A DNA stretch of 28,304 bases from a virus: positions 1 through 28,304 of the IMG/VR virus record IMGVR_UViG_3300045820_000026. One strand, given 5' to 3'. Position numbers and translations under genes: made by a program. The notes beneath the pieces are model-generated. The model searched no databases and was not told the origin of the DNA. It saw nothing but the letters and a program-made list of their open reading frames with translations. This document shows, piece after piece, positions 22,852 to 28,304 of the stretch (within the stretch, counting starts at the first letter, position 1; each line of letters begins with the position of its first letter).

Positions 22852-23091
22852 ATGACCGACCATATGAGCGTCCCTACCCAACTCTTGGCCTATGCGCGAG
22901 TGCAGAAGCTCGAACGAGAACTGGCGGAAGCGTCCGCCATCCACCCTGACTACGCCAGCCGCCGCTTGGCGGCGGTCAAGGAGCTGGTGCTCCACGTCAA
23001 CGTGGCGCGGAACTTGGGAGAGCCTGAGTACCGCGACTATCTCCGCGCCTGCGTCTTGACGCAGGACGGCAATCTTATCACTCTGTTTTAA
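22852..23091 (+). CDS. Unknown helical protein (79 aa)
   Basis: ATG at 22852 (MTDHMSVPTQLLAYARVQ) with AAGGAG six bases upstream. The frame is open further left, but there it is the shadow of the zinc-ribbon gene. The middle is a charged helix of coiled-coil type (VQKLERELAEASAIHPDYAS, RRLAAVKELVLHVNVARNLG), ending LTQDGNLITLF. The gap to the previous gene is ten bases, without a dyad. No family is recognised. Confidence 0.72.
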   Translation: MTDHMSVPTQLLAYARVQKLERELAEASAIHPDYASRRLAAVKELVLHVNVARNLGEPEYRDYLRACVLTQDGNLITLF

Positions 23092-23103
23092 CAGGAGATT
23101 ATC

Positions 23104-23286
23104 ATGTCGTGGAACCGCAAGAACACTGAGCGCAGCCGCAACTATCGCCAACTTGGTCAGCTGACTGCAATGGTGGATAGGGAGCCTGAGCCTACAGGGC
23201 AGGCGATCCGTTCCGCCGCGTATATCCGCGCCACCGAGGCCTTGGTGCGGTTGGCCAATCTCGACCGGGCCTTGGAGAGAATGTGA
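23104..23286 (+). CDS. Unknown basic protein (60 aa)
   Basis: ATG at 23104 with AGGAG upstream. It is strongly basic at the start (MSWNRKNTERSRNYRQLGQL), then helical (AYIRATEALVRLANLDRALE). Its stop overlaps the next start by one base (TGATG), so translation is coupled. Small, basic, helical; possibly nucleic-acid binding, but no evidence goes beyond composition. Confidence 0.68.
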   Translation: MSWNRKNTERSRNYRQLGQLTAMVDREPEPTGQAIRSAAYIRATEALVRLANLDRALERM

Positions 23287-23453
23287 TGGACTGGCATCTG
23301 CTCCTGAACATCGCCGTCGGCATGGCCGGCGGCTTCATCCTCATGGACTTGCTCCGCATCGCGGCGGAGTTAGTCTTTTTCATCTTGGTGATGCTGGTCA
23401 TGCTGGCCCGCGTCGCCGTCGGCGCGCTTGTGGATCTATGGAGGAAGTCATGA
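23286..23453 (+). CDS. Small membrane protein (55 aa)
   Basis: ATG at 23286 with GGAGAG six bases upstream, overlapping the previous stop and, by ATGA, the next gene. Two hydrophobic segments (LLLNIAVGMAGGFILMDLL and LVFFILVMLVMLARVAVGAL) make up most of it, with a short Trp-Arg-Lys-Ser end. It is likely an inner-membrane protein with one or two spans. Small phage membrane proteins can act in lysis or host takeover; nothing shows which. It is shorter than typical gene-calling limits. Confidence 0.7.
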   Translation: MDWHLLLNIAVGMAGGFILMDLLRIAAELVFFILVMLVMLARVAVGALVDLWRKS

Positions 23454-23668
23454 GCATCTATATCCGCTTCGAGTATGGGCAGGAGGATCGCCAGAGCAAG
23501 GACTTCGGCCCTTACGAGTTCATCCAGCAGACCTATGAGGCCATGCGGGTCGAGCCTGTCGGTGGCGACGGCAACGCGGATGAGCAGCTGGCGTATGTCA
23601 GCGGCGATCTGTGGCTCGTCGATGGCGTCACCTATTCCGACTTCATTATTTGGGGAGACAAGTCATGA
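23450..23668 (+). CDS. Unknown acidic protein (72 aa)
   Basis: ATG at 23450 (MSIYIRFEYGQEDRQSKDF) with GGAGG five bases upstream and an ATGA overlap with the membrane protein gene. A Met four codons earlier lacks a site. The protein is acidic and beta-type with several aromatic residues (YEFIQQTYEAMRVEP, LWLVDGVTYSDFIIWGDKS). It overlaps the next gene by ATGA. No family is recognised. Confidence 0.72.
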   Translation: MSIYIRFEYGQEDRQSKDFGPYEFIQQTYEAMRVEPVGGDGNADEQLAYVSGDLWLVDGVTYSDFIIWGDKS

Positions 23669-23916
23669 GCACGAGCTTTGTTAATGCCTTAACAATCGCC
23701 GCCGACCTCGGCGTGTACCTCGGCGCACTGGCCATGATCGTGGCCGTGGGCTTTGGCGTCGCTGAGCTGGTCGGCCTTGCTGATCGGTTCTTGGTCGAGC
23801 GGTCCATACGCAGGGCCTTCATCAACCGTCGCCGCACGACAGCGGCCAAGGTCATCAGCCTGCGCCAGCGGCGCAAGGTGTTTGGCCAGCGCGAACTTGA
23901 ACGGAGGAAGTCATGA
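23665..23916 (+). CDS. Membrane-anchored basic protein (83 aa)
   Basis: ATG at 23665 (MSTSFVNALTIAADLG) with GGGGAG upstream and an ATGA overlap. A strong hydrophobic segment (GVYLGALAMIVAVGFGVAEL) is followed by a very basic tail (RSIRRAFINRRRTTAAKVIS, RQRRKVFGQRELERRKS). By the positive-inside rule the C-terminus should be in the cytoplasm. The codons near residues 5-10 contain a 4-base-spacer variant of the dyad. The function is unknown. Confidence 0.72.
   Translation: MSTSFVNALTIAADLGVYLGALAMIVAVGFGVAELVGLADRFLVERSIRRAFINRRRTTAAKVISLRQRRKVFGQRELERRKS
23679..23694. repeat. Dyad variant with 4-base centre, inside a gene
   Basis: TTGTTAA and TTAACAA arms with TGCC between, within the first codons of the 83-aa gene. 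The spacing differs by one base from all other copies, so it may be fortuitous or a variant. Confidence 0.5.
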
Positions 23917-24101
23917 TCCCGTACAACCTCCCACGAGGGACGCCGCTGGTCTGCATCGACGACGAGGGCTCCTCCAGACCCTTGTGCAATGGCAGGGTGT
24001 ACCGACTGGTTCGCTACCAAGGCGACGACTTTGTCGTCCTGCTCCACCCTGATGGCGCGGACTATCAAGCAGCCGATGATGTTGATCTTGTTAATCATTA
24101 A
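23913..24101 (+). CDS. Unknown small protein ending in the dyad (62 aa)
   Basis: ATG at 23913 with GGAGG upstream and an ATGA overlap. It starts MIPYNLPRGTPLVCIDDEG and continues with beta-type segments (GRVYRLVRYQGDDFVVLLHP). It looks like a small SH3-like or barrel protein, though this is only a guess. The last codons GTT AAT CAT TAA are the dyad itself, so the repeat supplies three residues and the stop. A likely truncated relative occurs at 24914. Confidence 0.75.
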   Translation: MIPYNLPRGTPLVCIDDEGSSRPLCNGRVYRLVRYQGDDFVVLLHPDGADYQAADDVDLVNH

Positions 24102-24104
24102 CAA
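24088..24104. repeat. Dyad copy 5, full 17-mer TTGTTAATCATTAACAA
   Basis: A perfect 17-bp palindrome with a 3-base centre. It covers the end of the 62-aa gene and lies about eight bases before the GGAG of the next gene. Confidence 0.9.
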
Positions 24105-24122
24105 AGCCGAAGGAGAAAACAA

Positions 24123-24383
24123 ATGGTCGGAATCATCCCCCGTCGAGAACCGGAGGGCGTCGCCGTGTTCCGCATGACGCCCGACGACATGGCGTTCCTG
24201 CGCGAGGCGCTGCCGATCCAGCGGCATATCGAACTGGTGCGGTCGAGGTCCTTGGCCTTGGCCTCCGACTCGCTGCGTGTCCTGACCGCTGCCTACGACG
24301 ACGGCAAGCTGTCGGAGCACGGCTATCTGGCGATGGTCTGCGCCATCGCTGACATCCTCTCACCCGAAGGAGCGGACCAATGA
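24123..24383 (+). CDS. Unknown protein, paralogue A (86 aa)
   Basis: ATG at 24123 with GGAG seven bases upstream, behind dyad 5. The C-terminal half (SLALASDSLRVLTAAYDDGK, LSEHGYLAMVCAIADILSPE) closely matches the next gene product, so the two arose by tandem duplication. The N-terminal halves differ. Helical, acidic at the end. Overlaps the next gene by ATGA. The function is unknown. Confidence 0.78.
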   Translation: MVGIIPRREPEGVAVFRMTPDDMAFLREALPIQRHIELVRSRSLALASDSLRVLTAAYDDGKLSEHGYLAMVCAIADILSPEGADQ

Positions 24384-24676
24384 GAGTGAACCCTTCACAA
24401 CTCACGAACCATCCGCCGACGCCCGACCCGCGCACCTACGACGCGGTCGAGGTCCTTGGCCTGACGTGGTTCGATCGAAACGATCAAGCCTGCCTGCGGC
24501 GCATCGTCCCGCCGCCTGTCGCCACGCGGCTGGTCCATATGAGGGCCAAGGCGGTCGTCGCCGACACGCTGCGCGCCATCACGGTCGAGCGGGCCTACGG
24601 TCGGCTCAGCGAACATGCGTTCAGGGCGATGGTCGTCACCCTTGCCGACCTGCTCTGGCCAGCGGAGGGAGAGTAA
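24380..24676 (+). CDS. Unknown protein, paralogue B (98 aa)
   Basis: ATG at 24380 overlaps the stop of paralogue A by ATGA, with a GAAGGAG site upstream. The residues AVVADTLRAITVERAYGRLS and EHAFRAMVVTLADLLWPAEG align with paralogue A without gaps at near 40 percent identity by eye. A different N-terminus (MRVNPSQLTNHPPTPDPRTY) is Pro-rich. The function is unknown. Confidence 0.78.
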   Translation: MRVNPSQLTNHPPTPDPRTYDAVEVLGLTWFDRNDQACLRRIVPPPVATRLVHMRAKAVVADTLRAITVERAYGRLSEHAFRAMVVTLADLLWPAEGE

Positions 24677-24677
24677 A

Positions 24678-24917
24678 ATGGAAATCAAATCGAAACGCAT
24701 CATGCAAACGGACGAGGACGCGGAGCCGGGGTGGCTTGCGACAATCGCTACCGCTGATCCTGCTGTCGCACAGATGGTGCTGGACGCTAACCCTGCGTCC
24801 TTGGACGGTCGTTCCCAATTCGTGTGGGTGCGGCTGGCCAACGGCGACCTGATCCTTGGGGTCTATCCTCAAGGCGACACTTACTTCGACACCGAGGTGG
24901 ATGGAGGTCGGCCATGA
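24678..24917 (+). CDS. Unknown small protein (79 aa)
   Basis: ATG at 24678 (MEIKSKRIMQTDEDAEPGWL), one base after the previous stop, with AGGGAGAG upstream. The C-terminal half is beta-type (SQFVWVRLANGDLILGVYPQ). The product is acidic. It overlaps the next tiny ORF by ATGA. No family is recognised. Confidence 0.72.
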   Translation: MEIKSKRIMQTDEDAEPGWLATIATADPAVAQMVLDANPASLDGRSQFVWVRLANGDLILGVYPQGDTYFDTEVDGGRP

Positions 24918-24973
24918 TCCCGCGTGACCTCAAGCCGGGCGCGCCTCTACGCCAACCTGACTGTAAGAATTGA
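24914..24973 (+). pseudogene. 19-codon ORF, probable remnant of a copy of the 62-aa gene
   Basis: ATG at 24914 with GGAGG six bases upstream and an ATGA overlap. The product MIPRDLKPGAPLRQPDCKN matches the start of the 62-aa protein (MIPYNLPRGTPLVCIDDEG) at MIP-L-PG/RG-PL. The ribosome site and start are kept but the rest is gone. It may be translated merely to couple the next gene. Confidence 0.5.
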
Positions 24974-24985
24974 AAGGACATGACC

Positions 24986-25156
24986 ATGCGCTGGAGAATA
25001 ACCTACATGCCGAACCTCGGTCTGTGCTACGCATACTACCACACGGACCAAGTGTATGCGGAGACGTCCAAGCAAGCCAAGCGTATCGCCCGCAAACTGT
25101 GGGGGCTGCGCAACGTGGACTACAGCCGGATGCAGGCCAAGCCGTTGAGCGCGTGA
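24986..25156 (+). CDS. Unknown basic protein (56 aa)
   Basis: ATG at 24980 and 24986 are both in frame; AAGGA lies seven bases before the second, so 24986 (MRWRITYMPNLGLCYAYYHT) is chosen. The arrangement AAGGACATGnnCATG equals that of the first operon gene. The protein is aromatic at the start, then Lys/Arg-rich (SKQAKRIARKLWGLRNVDYS). It is shorter than usual gene-calling limits. The function is unknown. Confidence 0.68.
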   Translation: MRWRITYMPNLGLCYAYYHTDQVYAETSKQAKRIARKLWGLRNVDYSRMQAKPLSA

Positions 25157-25158
25157 AC

Positions 25159-25175
25159 TTGTTAACCATTAACAA
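25159..25175. repeat. Dyad copy 6 (TTGTTAACCATTAACAA)
   Basis: Perfect arms about CCA, three bases after the TGA of the 56-aa gene and about seven before the GGAG of the 87-aa gene. Confidence 0.9.
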
Positions 25176-25192
25176 AGCCAAAGGAGAGTAAG

Positions 25193-25456
25193 ATGACCAT
25201 GTTCAAGGAAACGATCCAAGCCCTGCTGGAAGCGGGACTACAGTGCGAAGCGTCGGCGCAGGGGACGCGCGGCGCGCGGCAGGCGCTGATCAACGGCAGC
25301 TATTGGATGCGGGAGCATGAGGTGACAGCCAAGCTGGTCTCCCGCGCTTGCTTCAACAACTATGCCGCGTGCGAAGCCAAGGTGATCGCCCTGTGCGGCG
25401 CGCATGACGCCGACGGCTCGCCGTCCGACCTGCTGGACCGCCGGCAAGTCAAGTGA
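25193..25456 (+). CDS. Unknown protein (87 aa)
   Basis: ATG at 25193 with GGAGAG about five bases upstream, between dyads 6 and 7. It starts MTMFKETIQALLEAGLQCEA, is helical and contains four Cys spread without a zinc-ribbon pattern. It ends DLLDRRQVK. No recognised family. It stands alone with a dyad on each side. Confidence 0.75.
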   Translation: MTMFKETIQALLEAGLQCEASAQGTRGARQALINGSYWMREHEVTAKLVSRACFNNYAACEAKVIALCGAHDADGSPSDLLDRRQVK

Positions 25457-25458
25457 CT

Positions 25459-25473
25459 TGTTAATCATTAACA
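25459..25473. repeat. Dyad copy 7 (TGTTAATCATTAACA)
   Basis: Two bases after the TGA of the 87-aa gene and about eight before the GGAGAG of the 793-aa gene. Confidence 0.88.
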
Positions 25474-25492
25474 TAGCTCTGGAGAGAGTATC

Positions 25493-27874
25493 ATGCCTAA
25501 CGAAGTCTACTACATCCTGATCGCCGCCAAGTCCGGCGAGGCGCACAAGGTCGAGGGTGAAATCAAGCTCTACCCGTCCCGTGATGCCGCCATCATCGAC
25601 GCCATCGCCTTGCGCGAGACCAACCCCGACCAGCACTACCTGATCGAGGGGCCGCACACCAAGGACCGGCTCAACTGGCAGGCGCGAGAGCGGGCGCGGC
25701 TGGACGACGGGACCCATACGCCGCTGATCCCTGAGCTGGCGCAACACTGCAAGCCCGGTCACTTCGCCCATGTGGCCAAGGGCGACCCGAGGTCCTTGGC
25801 CTATACCAAGAACGAAGCCGACGGCATCCGCGACATTCAGAAGCGGATGAACGTGGCGGCCTATTTGGAGGCCTACGCCAATCTGACCAGTGACCAACGC
25901 CGCTTCCTGCAGGAGATGCACCAGAACATGGCGTCGGAGGCCGACCTGCTGATCGCCAAGACTGGCGATGAAATTCAGGAGGTCTATCAAGAGCATAACG
26001 GCGAGGGCGGCGTCGGCTCCTCGTGCATGAGGCACGACACGGATGTCTTCGCTGGAAGCCAGCACCCCGTCCAAGCCTATGGCGACAGCGATCTGGCGGT
26101 GGCCTACACCAAGGATGAGCAGGGACGCACCACGGCGCGGGCGATCATCTGGCCGGCGAAGCGGTGCTACTCCCGCATGTACGGTGGGGATCGCTACCTG
26201 CCGGAGCTGAAGCGGTTGATGATGGCGGCTGGCTACAAGCCATCGCGCGGCTACTACGGCCACTGCTCGGACGCCTCCGAGCACTCGCTGGCCGGCGCGC
26301 GGCTCAAGGCGGTTAAGGATGAGCATGAGCGAGGCAGCTACATCGTCCCCTACCTTGATGAGTGCTGCGTCGGCGTTCTGGACGACGCGAAGGAGTGGAT
26401 CACCCTTCACAACGAAGCGCCTGCCGGAGCCAGGATCATCAACATCAAGGAGACCAGTGGCGTCTCGCGGGTATCCGGGCCGCGCTGCCCGTCCTGTCGC
26501 TCCACCAGCACGGGAGACGCGCCGTTCGTATTGGCGTTCACGACTTATCCGGCGGAAGAGGGTCAGGTCTCGCAGCACTGCTCGAACTGTCTCAACTCCT
26601 ACACTTTCGTCTGCGCGGGGACGGGCCAGCGCTACAACTCGAACAGCGTCTCCCGGGCCAACGCGAATGGGCAGGATTATGTTCGGGCTTGGGCGGAGGC
26701 GAACCTGCCCATGTGCGGGAGCTGCGGCAACTTCACCCGTCCCGAAAGGTTTCTGCCGATCAGGAAGTCCTTGGCCCCGGAGCTGTCTAAAATCTGTCCA
26801 TCCTGCGCCAGCGCCGGTGCGTTCTGGTGCGAGGAGGATGGTGTGCTGACGTCCGACAACCTACGCATCCGGGCGCTCGACGTCGGGGCGCGCAAGCGGG
26901 TGGTGATGGGAGACGTGACCAAGCTGATCGACAGGGGCTATTCGGTCCTGTCGAAGCGCGCGGCGGCGGACCCTGTCTGGGGTGAGCTGCACACCATCGC
27001 TCTTGCCGAGGTCGAGCATGGGCCTGTCGAGTTGTGTCAGGTCAAAGTCCTCACGGGCGCGCCGGTCACGAACTTAGCCGGGAGGTCGGTCGAGCAGTAC
27101 CTTGGCGTCGTCTCCGCCTTGCGGCGGATGCTGGTCGGCTACAAGCCTGTCTGCTGGACGCCCGAGATTGAGGCCCGGCTTCCGCATGTGGGAGATTGGG
27201 TCAAGGTCCGCGACGCTCTGGCCTTCTCCGAGGCGAATGGCTGTGTCGGCTTGGTCCTCGACACCTGCACGCATCCGACTCACCCGTTCATGGTTCGTTT
27301 GTTGGATGGGCGCGAGGCGTTCTGCGCGTGCAGCAGTCTGACCAAGGTTCCGAGGCCGGAGGTCAATGTCATTGTGCCAAGGACCGCTCCCCACATTGGG
27401 GAGACGGTGATGTTCAACCACTACTCAAGCCCGAGGTTCGGGCAGCGCGGCGTGGTCGAGAAGATCGAGAGCAATGGTCCCCTGTCCGGCGGGCCGACGC
27501 TCACCGTCCGGTTCCCAGATGGATCGTCGCGGCGGGCGGCTCCCATCCGGCTCCAGAGGATCGGACCCGAAGTCGAGCCTGATCCTACCTTGCCGATGGA
27601 CCTGCCTGTCCCTTTGCTGCCGTCGAACGTGATCTACCGCCCGCCTCACGTCTGGCAGTTGGGCGACCGCGTGAGGCTGCTGCCCAACTGCGTCGAGGTC
27701 TCGATCCCGGCGCGGGAGATTGGACGGGAGGCGGTGGTGATAAGCATTAGCTTCGAGCGTCTTGTCGTCCGCATGGAGACGGGTCACGCCAGCACCGGCG
27801 ACGAATGGTACGTCCGGCCGGGCGTGTGCGAGCTGATCGAGGCCGCGCCCTCCTCGATCGAAGCGGCAGAGTAA
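25493..27874 (+). CDS. Large unknown protein with zinc ribbons and SH3-like repeats (793 aa)
   Basis: ATG at 25493 with a GGAGAG site, behind dyad 7. Residues 1-330 contain the motif GSSCMRHD (about 175-182) and 'LAVAYTKDEQGRTTARAIIW', a pattern I recall from phage proteins of unknown function. Cys pairs at 332-335 and 363-366 (CPSC, CSNC), and at 408-411 and 435-438 (CGSC, CPSC), form two likely zinc ribbons. The C-terminal part has three segments beginning 'VGDWVKV' (about 565), 'IGETVMF' (about 634) and 'LGDRVRL' (about 722), each followed by turns typical of SH3-like barrels. No catalytic motif is seen. The size stands out in an operon of tiny genes. A nucleic-acid-binding or host-interaction role is possible. 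Confidence 0.85.
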   Translation: MPNEVYYILIAAKSGEAHKVEGEIKLYPSRDAAIIDAIALRETNPDQHYLIEGPHTKDRLNWQARERARLDDGTHTPLIPELAQHCKPGHFAHVAKGDPRSLAYTKNEADGIRDIQKRMNVAAYLEAYANLTSDQRRFLQEMHQNMASEADLLIAKTGDEIQEVYQEHNGEGGVGSSCMRHDTDVFAGSQHPVQAYGDSDLAVAYTKDEQGRTTARAIIWPAKRCYSRMYGGDRYLPELKRLMMAAGYKPSRGYYGHCSDASEHSLAGARLKAVKDEHERGSYIVPYLDECCVGVLDDAKEWITLHNEAPAGARIINIKETSGVSRVSGPRCPSCRSTSTGDAPFVLAFTTYPAEEGQVSQHCSNCLNSYTFVCAGTGQRYNSNSVSRANANGQDYVRAWAEANLPMCGSCGNFTRPERFLPIRKSLAPELSKICPSCASAGAFWCEEDGVLTSDNLRIRALDVGARKRVVMGDVTKLIDRGYSVLSKRAAADPVWGELHTIALAEVEHGPVELCQVKVLTGAPVTNLAGRSVEQYLGVVSALRRMLVGYKPVCWTPEIEARLPHVGDWVKVRDALAFSEANGCVGLVLDTCTHPTHPFMVRLLDGREAFCACSSLTKVPRPEVNVIVPRTAPHIGETVMFNHYSSPRFGQRGVVEKIESNGPLSGGPTLTVRFPDGSSRRAAPIRLQRIGPEVEPDPTLPMDLPVPLLPSNVIYRPPHVWQLGDRVRLLPNCVEVSIPAREIGREAVVISISFERLVVRMETGHASTGDEWYVRPGVCELIEAAPSSIEAAE

Positions 27875-27882
27875 CCAACAAG

Positions 27883-27907
27883 CAAGGGCGGGAGCATCCC
27901 GCCCTTG
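27883..27907 (+). terminator. Perfect 10-bp hairpin after the 793-aa gene
   Basis: CAAGGGCGGG pairs with CCCGCCCTTG about AGCAT. No T run follows; its end overlaps dyad 8 by two bases. Probably a partial terminator or processing site. Confidence 0.6.
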
Positions 27908-27920
27908 TGAACCATTCACA
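27906..27920. repeat. Dyad copy 8, compensated variant (TGTGAACCATTCACA)
   Basis: Both arms have changed (T to G and A to C) so that they still pair. Flanks extend it to TTGTGAA/TTCACAA. About six bases before the AAGGAG of the 45-aa gene. Confidence 0.85.
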
Positions 27921-27937
27921 AGCCGAAGGAGCAGAAC

Positions 27938-28075
27938 ATGAGTAGCTTCGGGACCAAGCAGTGGTCGTACTATAAGTGGATGTGCAAGACCCGTGCAGTC
28001 GCTCACATCGCTGCTTACTGGTGGCACAAAATATCAGGCAACATATCACACAGGCCGCCGGGAGATACTTACTGA
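27938..28075 (+). CDS. Tiny aromatic-rich protein (45 aa)
   Basis: ATG at 27938 with AAGGAG six bases upstream, behind dyad 8. The product begins MSSFGTKQWSYYKWMCKTRA and contains AYWWHK; Trp and Tyr are very frequent. There is no clear membrane segment or known motif. It ends GDTY just before dyad 9. It is below usual length limits, but the ribosome site and the dyads on both sides support it. Confidence 0.62.
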   Translation: MSSFGTKQWSYYKWMCKTRAVAHIAAYWWHKISGNISHRPPGDTY

Positions 28076-28078
28076 GCC

Positions 28079-28093
28079 TGTTAATCATTAACA
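28079..28093. repeat. Dyad copy 9 (TGTTAATCATTAACA)
   Basis: Three bases after the TGA of the 45-aa gene and about seven before the AAGGA of the last gene. Confidence 0.88.
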
Positions 28094-28112
28094 AAGTCAA
28101 AGGATCAACACC

Positions 28113-28304
28113 ATGAGTGAAGAACGAGGGACTACCTCGACGATCAGCACTACCACGAGCACCAACGTGGTGGCGATCGCCAAGCCTGTCGAGCCGGAAG
28201 AACCCCGGATCAAACTGTCGGACGTCGTCACGACCAAGAAGGACGCCAAGGCGCTCAGCGACCTGATCGAGATGTTCGACCGCTGCCGGCCGCACGACTC
28301 CAAG
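28113..28304 (+). CDS. Unknown protein, N-terminal part (cut by right edge)
   Basis: ATG at 28113 with AAGGA nine bases upstream, behind dyad 9. Sixty-four codons remain open to the edge. The start is Ser/Thr-rich and probably disordered (TTSTISTTTSTNVVAIAKPV), then charged and helical (VVTTKKDAKALSDLIEMFDR). No function can be given from this part. Confidence 0.75.
   Translation, partial: MSEERGTTSTISTTTSTNVVAIAKPVEPEEPRIKLSDVVTTKKDAKALSDLIEMFDRCRPHDSK

Noticed and set aside
25238-26578. A 446-codon minus-strand frame opposite the 793-aa gene
   Set aside because: Shadow of that gene; it crosses dyads and gene borders and has a composition typical of antisense frames.
20286-28093. The dyads as a CRISPR array
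   Set aside because: Spacing is irregular (hundreds of bases), genes lie between the copies, and no spacer-like units or cas genes are present.
20286-28093. The dyads as proven N4-type hairpin promoters
   Set aside because: Stem and 3-base loop geometry is similar, but no virion RNA polymerase is recognisable in the window and ordinary sigma70-like promoters precede the units. Kept only as a hypothesis.

Overview
The window is a contiguous piece of a tailed-phage genome (or an integrated relative), GC-rich and densely packed. It is most probably a podovirus-like phage of a GC-rich proteobacterium. Three things support this: the major capsid protein has the look of the N4-gp56 family, the portal is large (730 aa), and a protein of over 2200 residues sits where short-tailed phages carry ejected internal virion proteins. 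The host cannot be named from the sequence. No integrase, polymerase, lysis gene, tRNA or CRISPR array was seen.

Left two thirds (1-19846, all on the minus strand, so read from right to left): the packaging, head and tail module. The order of transcription is small terminase, a 72-aa protein, large terminase, a 71-aa protein, portal, an 84-aa protein nested in the portal 3' end, scaffold, a hairpin plus a promoter, major capsid protein, an HNH/AP2 homing endonuclease, a 141-aa probable head protein, a hairpin, 80-aa and 112-aa small proteins, an SU10-type adaptor, a 569-aa Gln/Pro-rich protein, a 2223-aa polyvalent protein with a zinc-metallopeptidase signature, a 140-aa virion-type protein, a 501-aa appendage-like protein, and a repeat protein cut by the left edge. 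Genes overlap or are separated by a few bases and mostly have strong AGGAG-type ribosome binding sites. Several start on GTG or TTG.

Middle (19847-22255): a strand switch and two poorly coding stretches. The first (19847-20385) holds G-tracts, a puzzling interrupted reading frame upstream of the small terminase, and the strong promoter of the rightward 234-aa gene. A terminator-like hairpin, a 41-aa gene and a clear terminator follow that gene. The second stretch (about 21330-22255) is AT-rich. It carries repeated TTGACACA-like and GTGGCCACG-like motifs, a 17-bp palindrome and the promoter of the rightward operon. It is the best candidate for a replication origin or control region.

Right third (22262-28304, plus strand): a tightly coupled operon of mostly tiny unknown genes (19-98 aa), a 793-aa protein with zinc-ribbon cysteines and SH3-like C-terminal segments, and a gene cut by the right edge. 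The outstanding feature is a dispersed dyad, consensus TTGTTAAyCATTAACAA. It occurs in every intergenic gap longer than about 20 bp in this operon, usually 8-20 bp before the ribosome binding site, and also upstream of the 234-aa gene and in the control region. One copy (27906) keeps its symmetry through paired changes on both arms. This is either an array of operators for a phage regulator or a recurring RNA hairpin. It is the strongest candidate here for an undescribed system.
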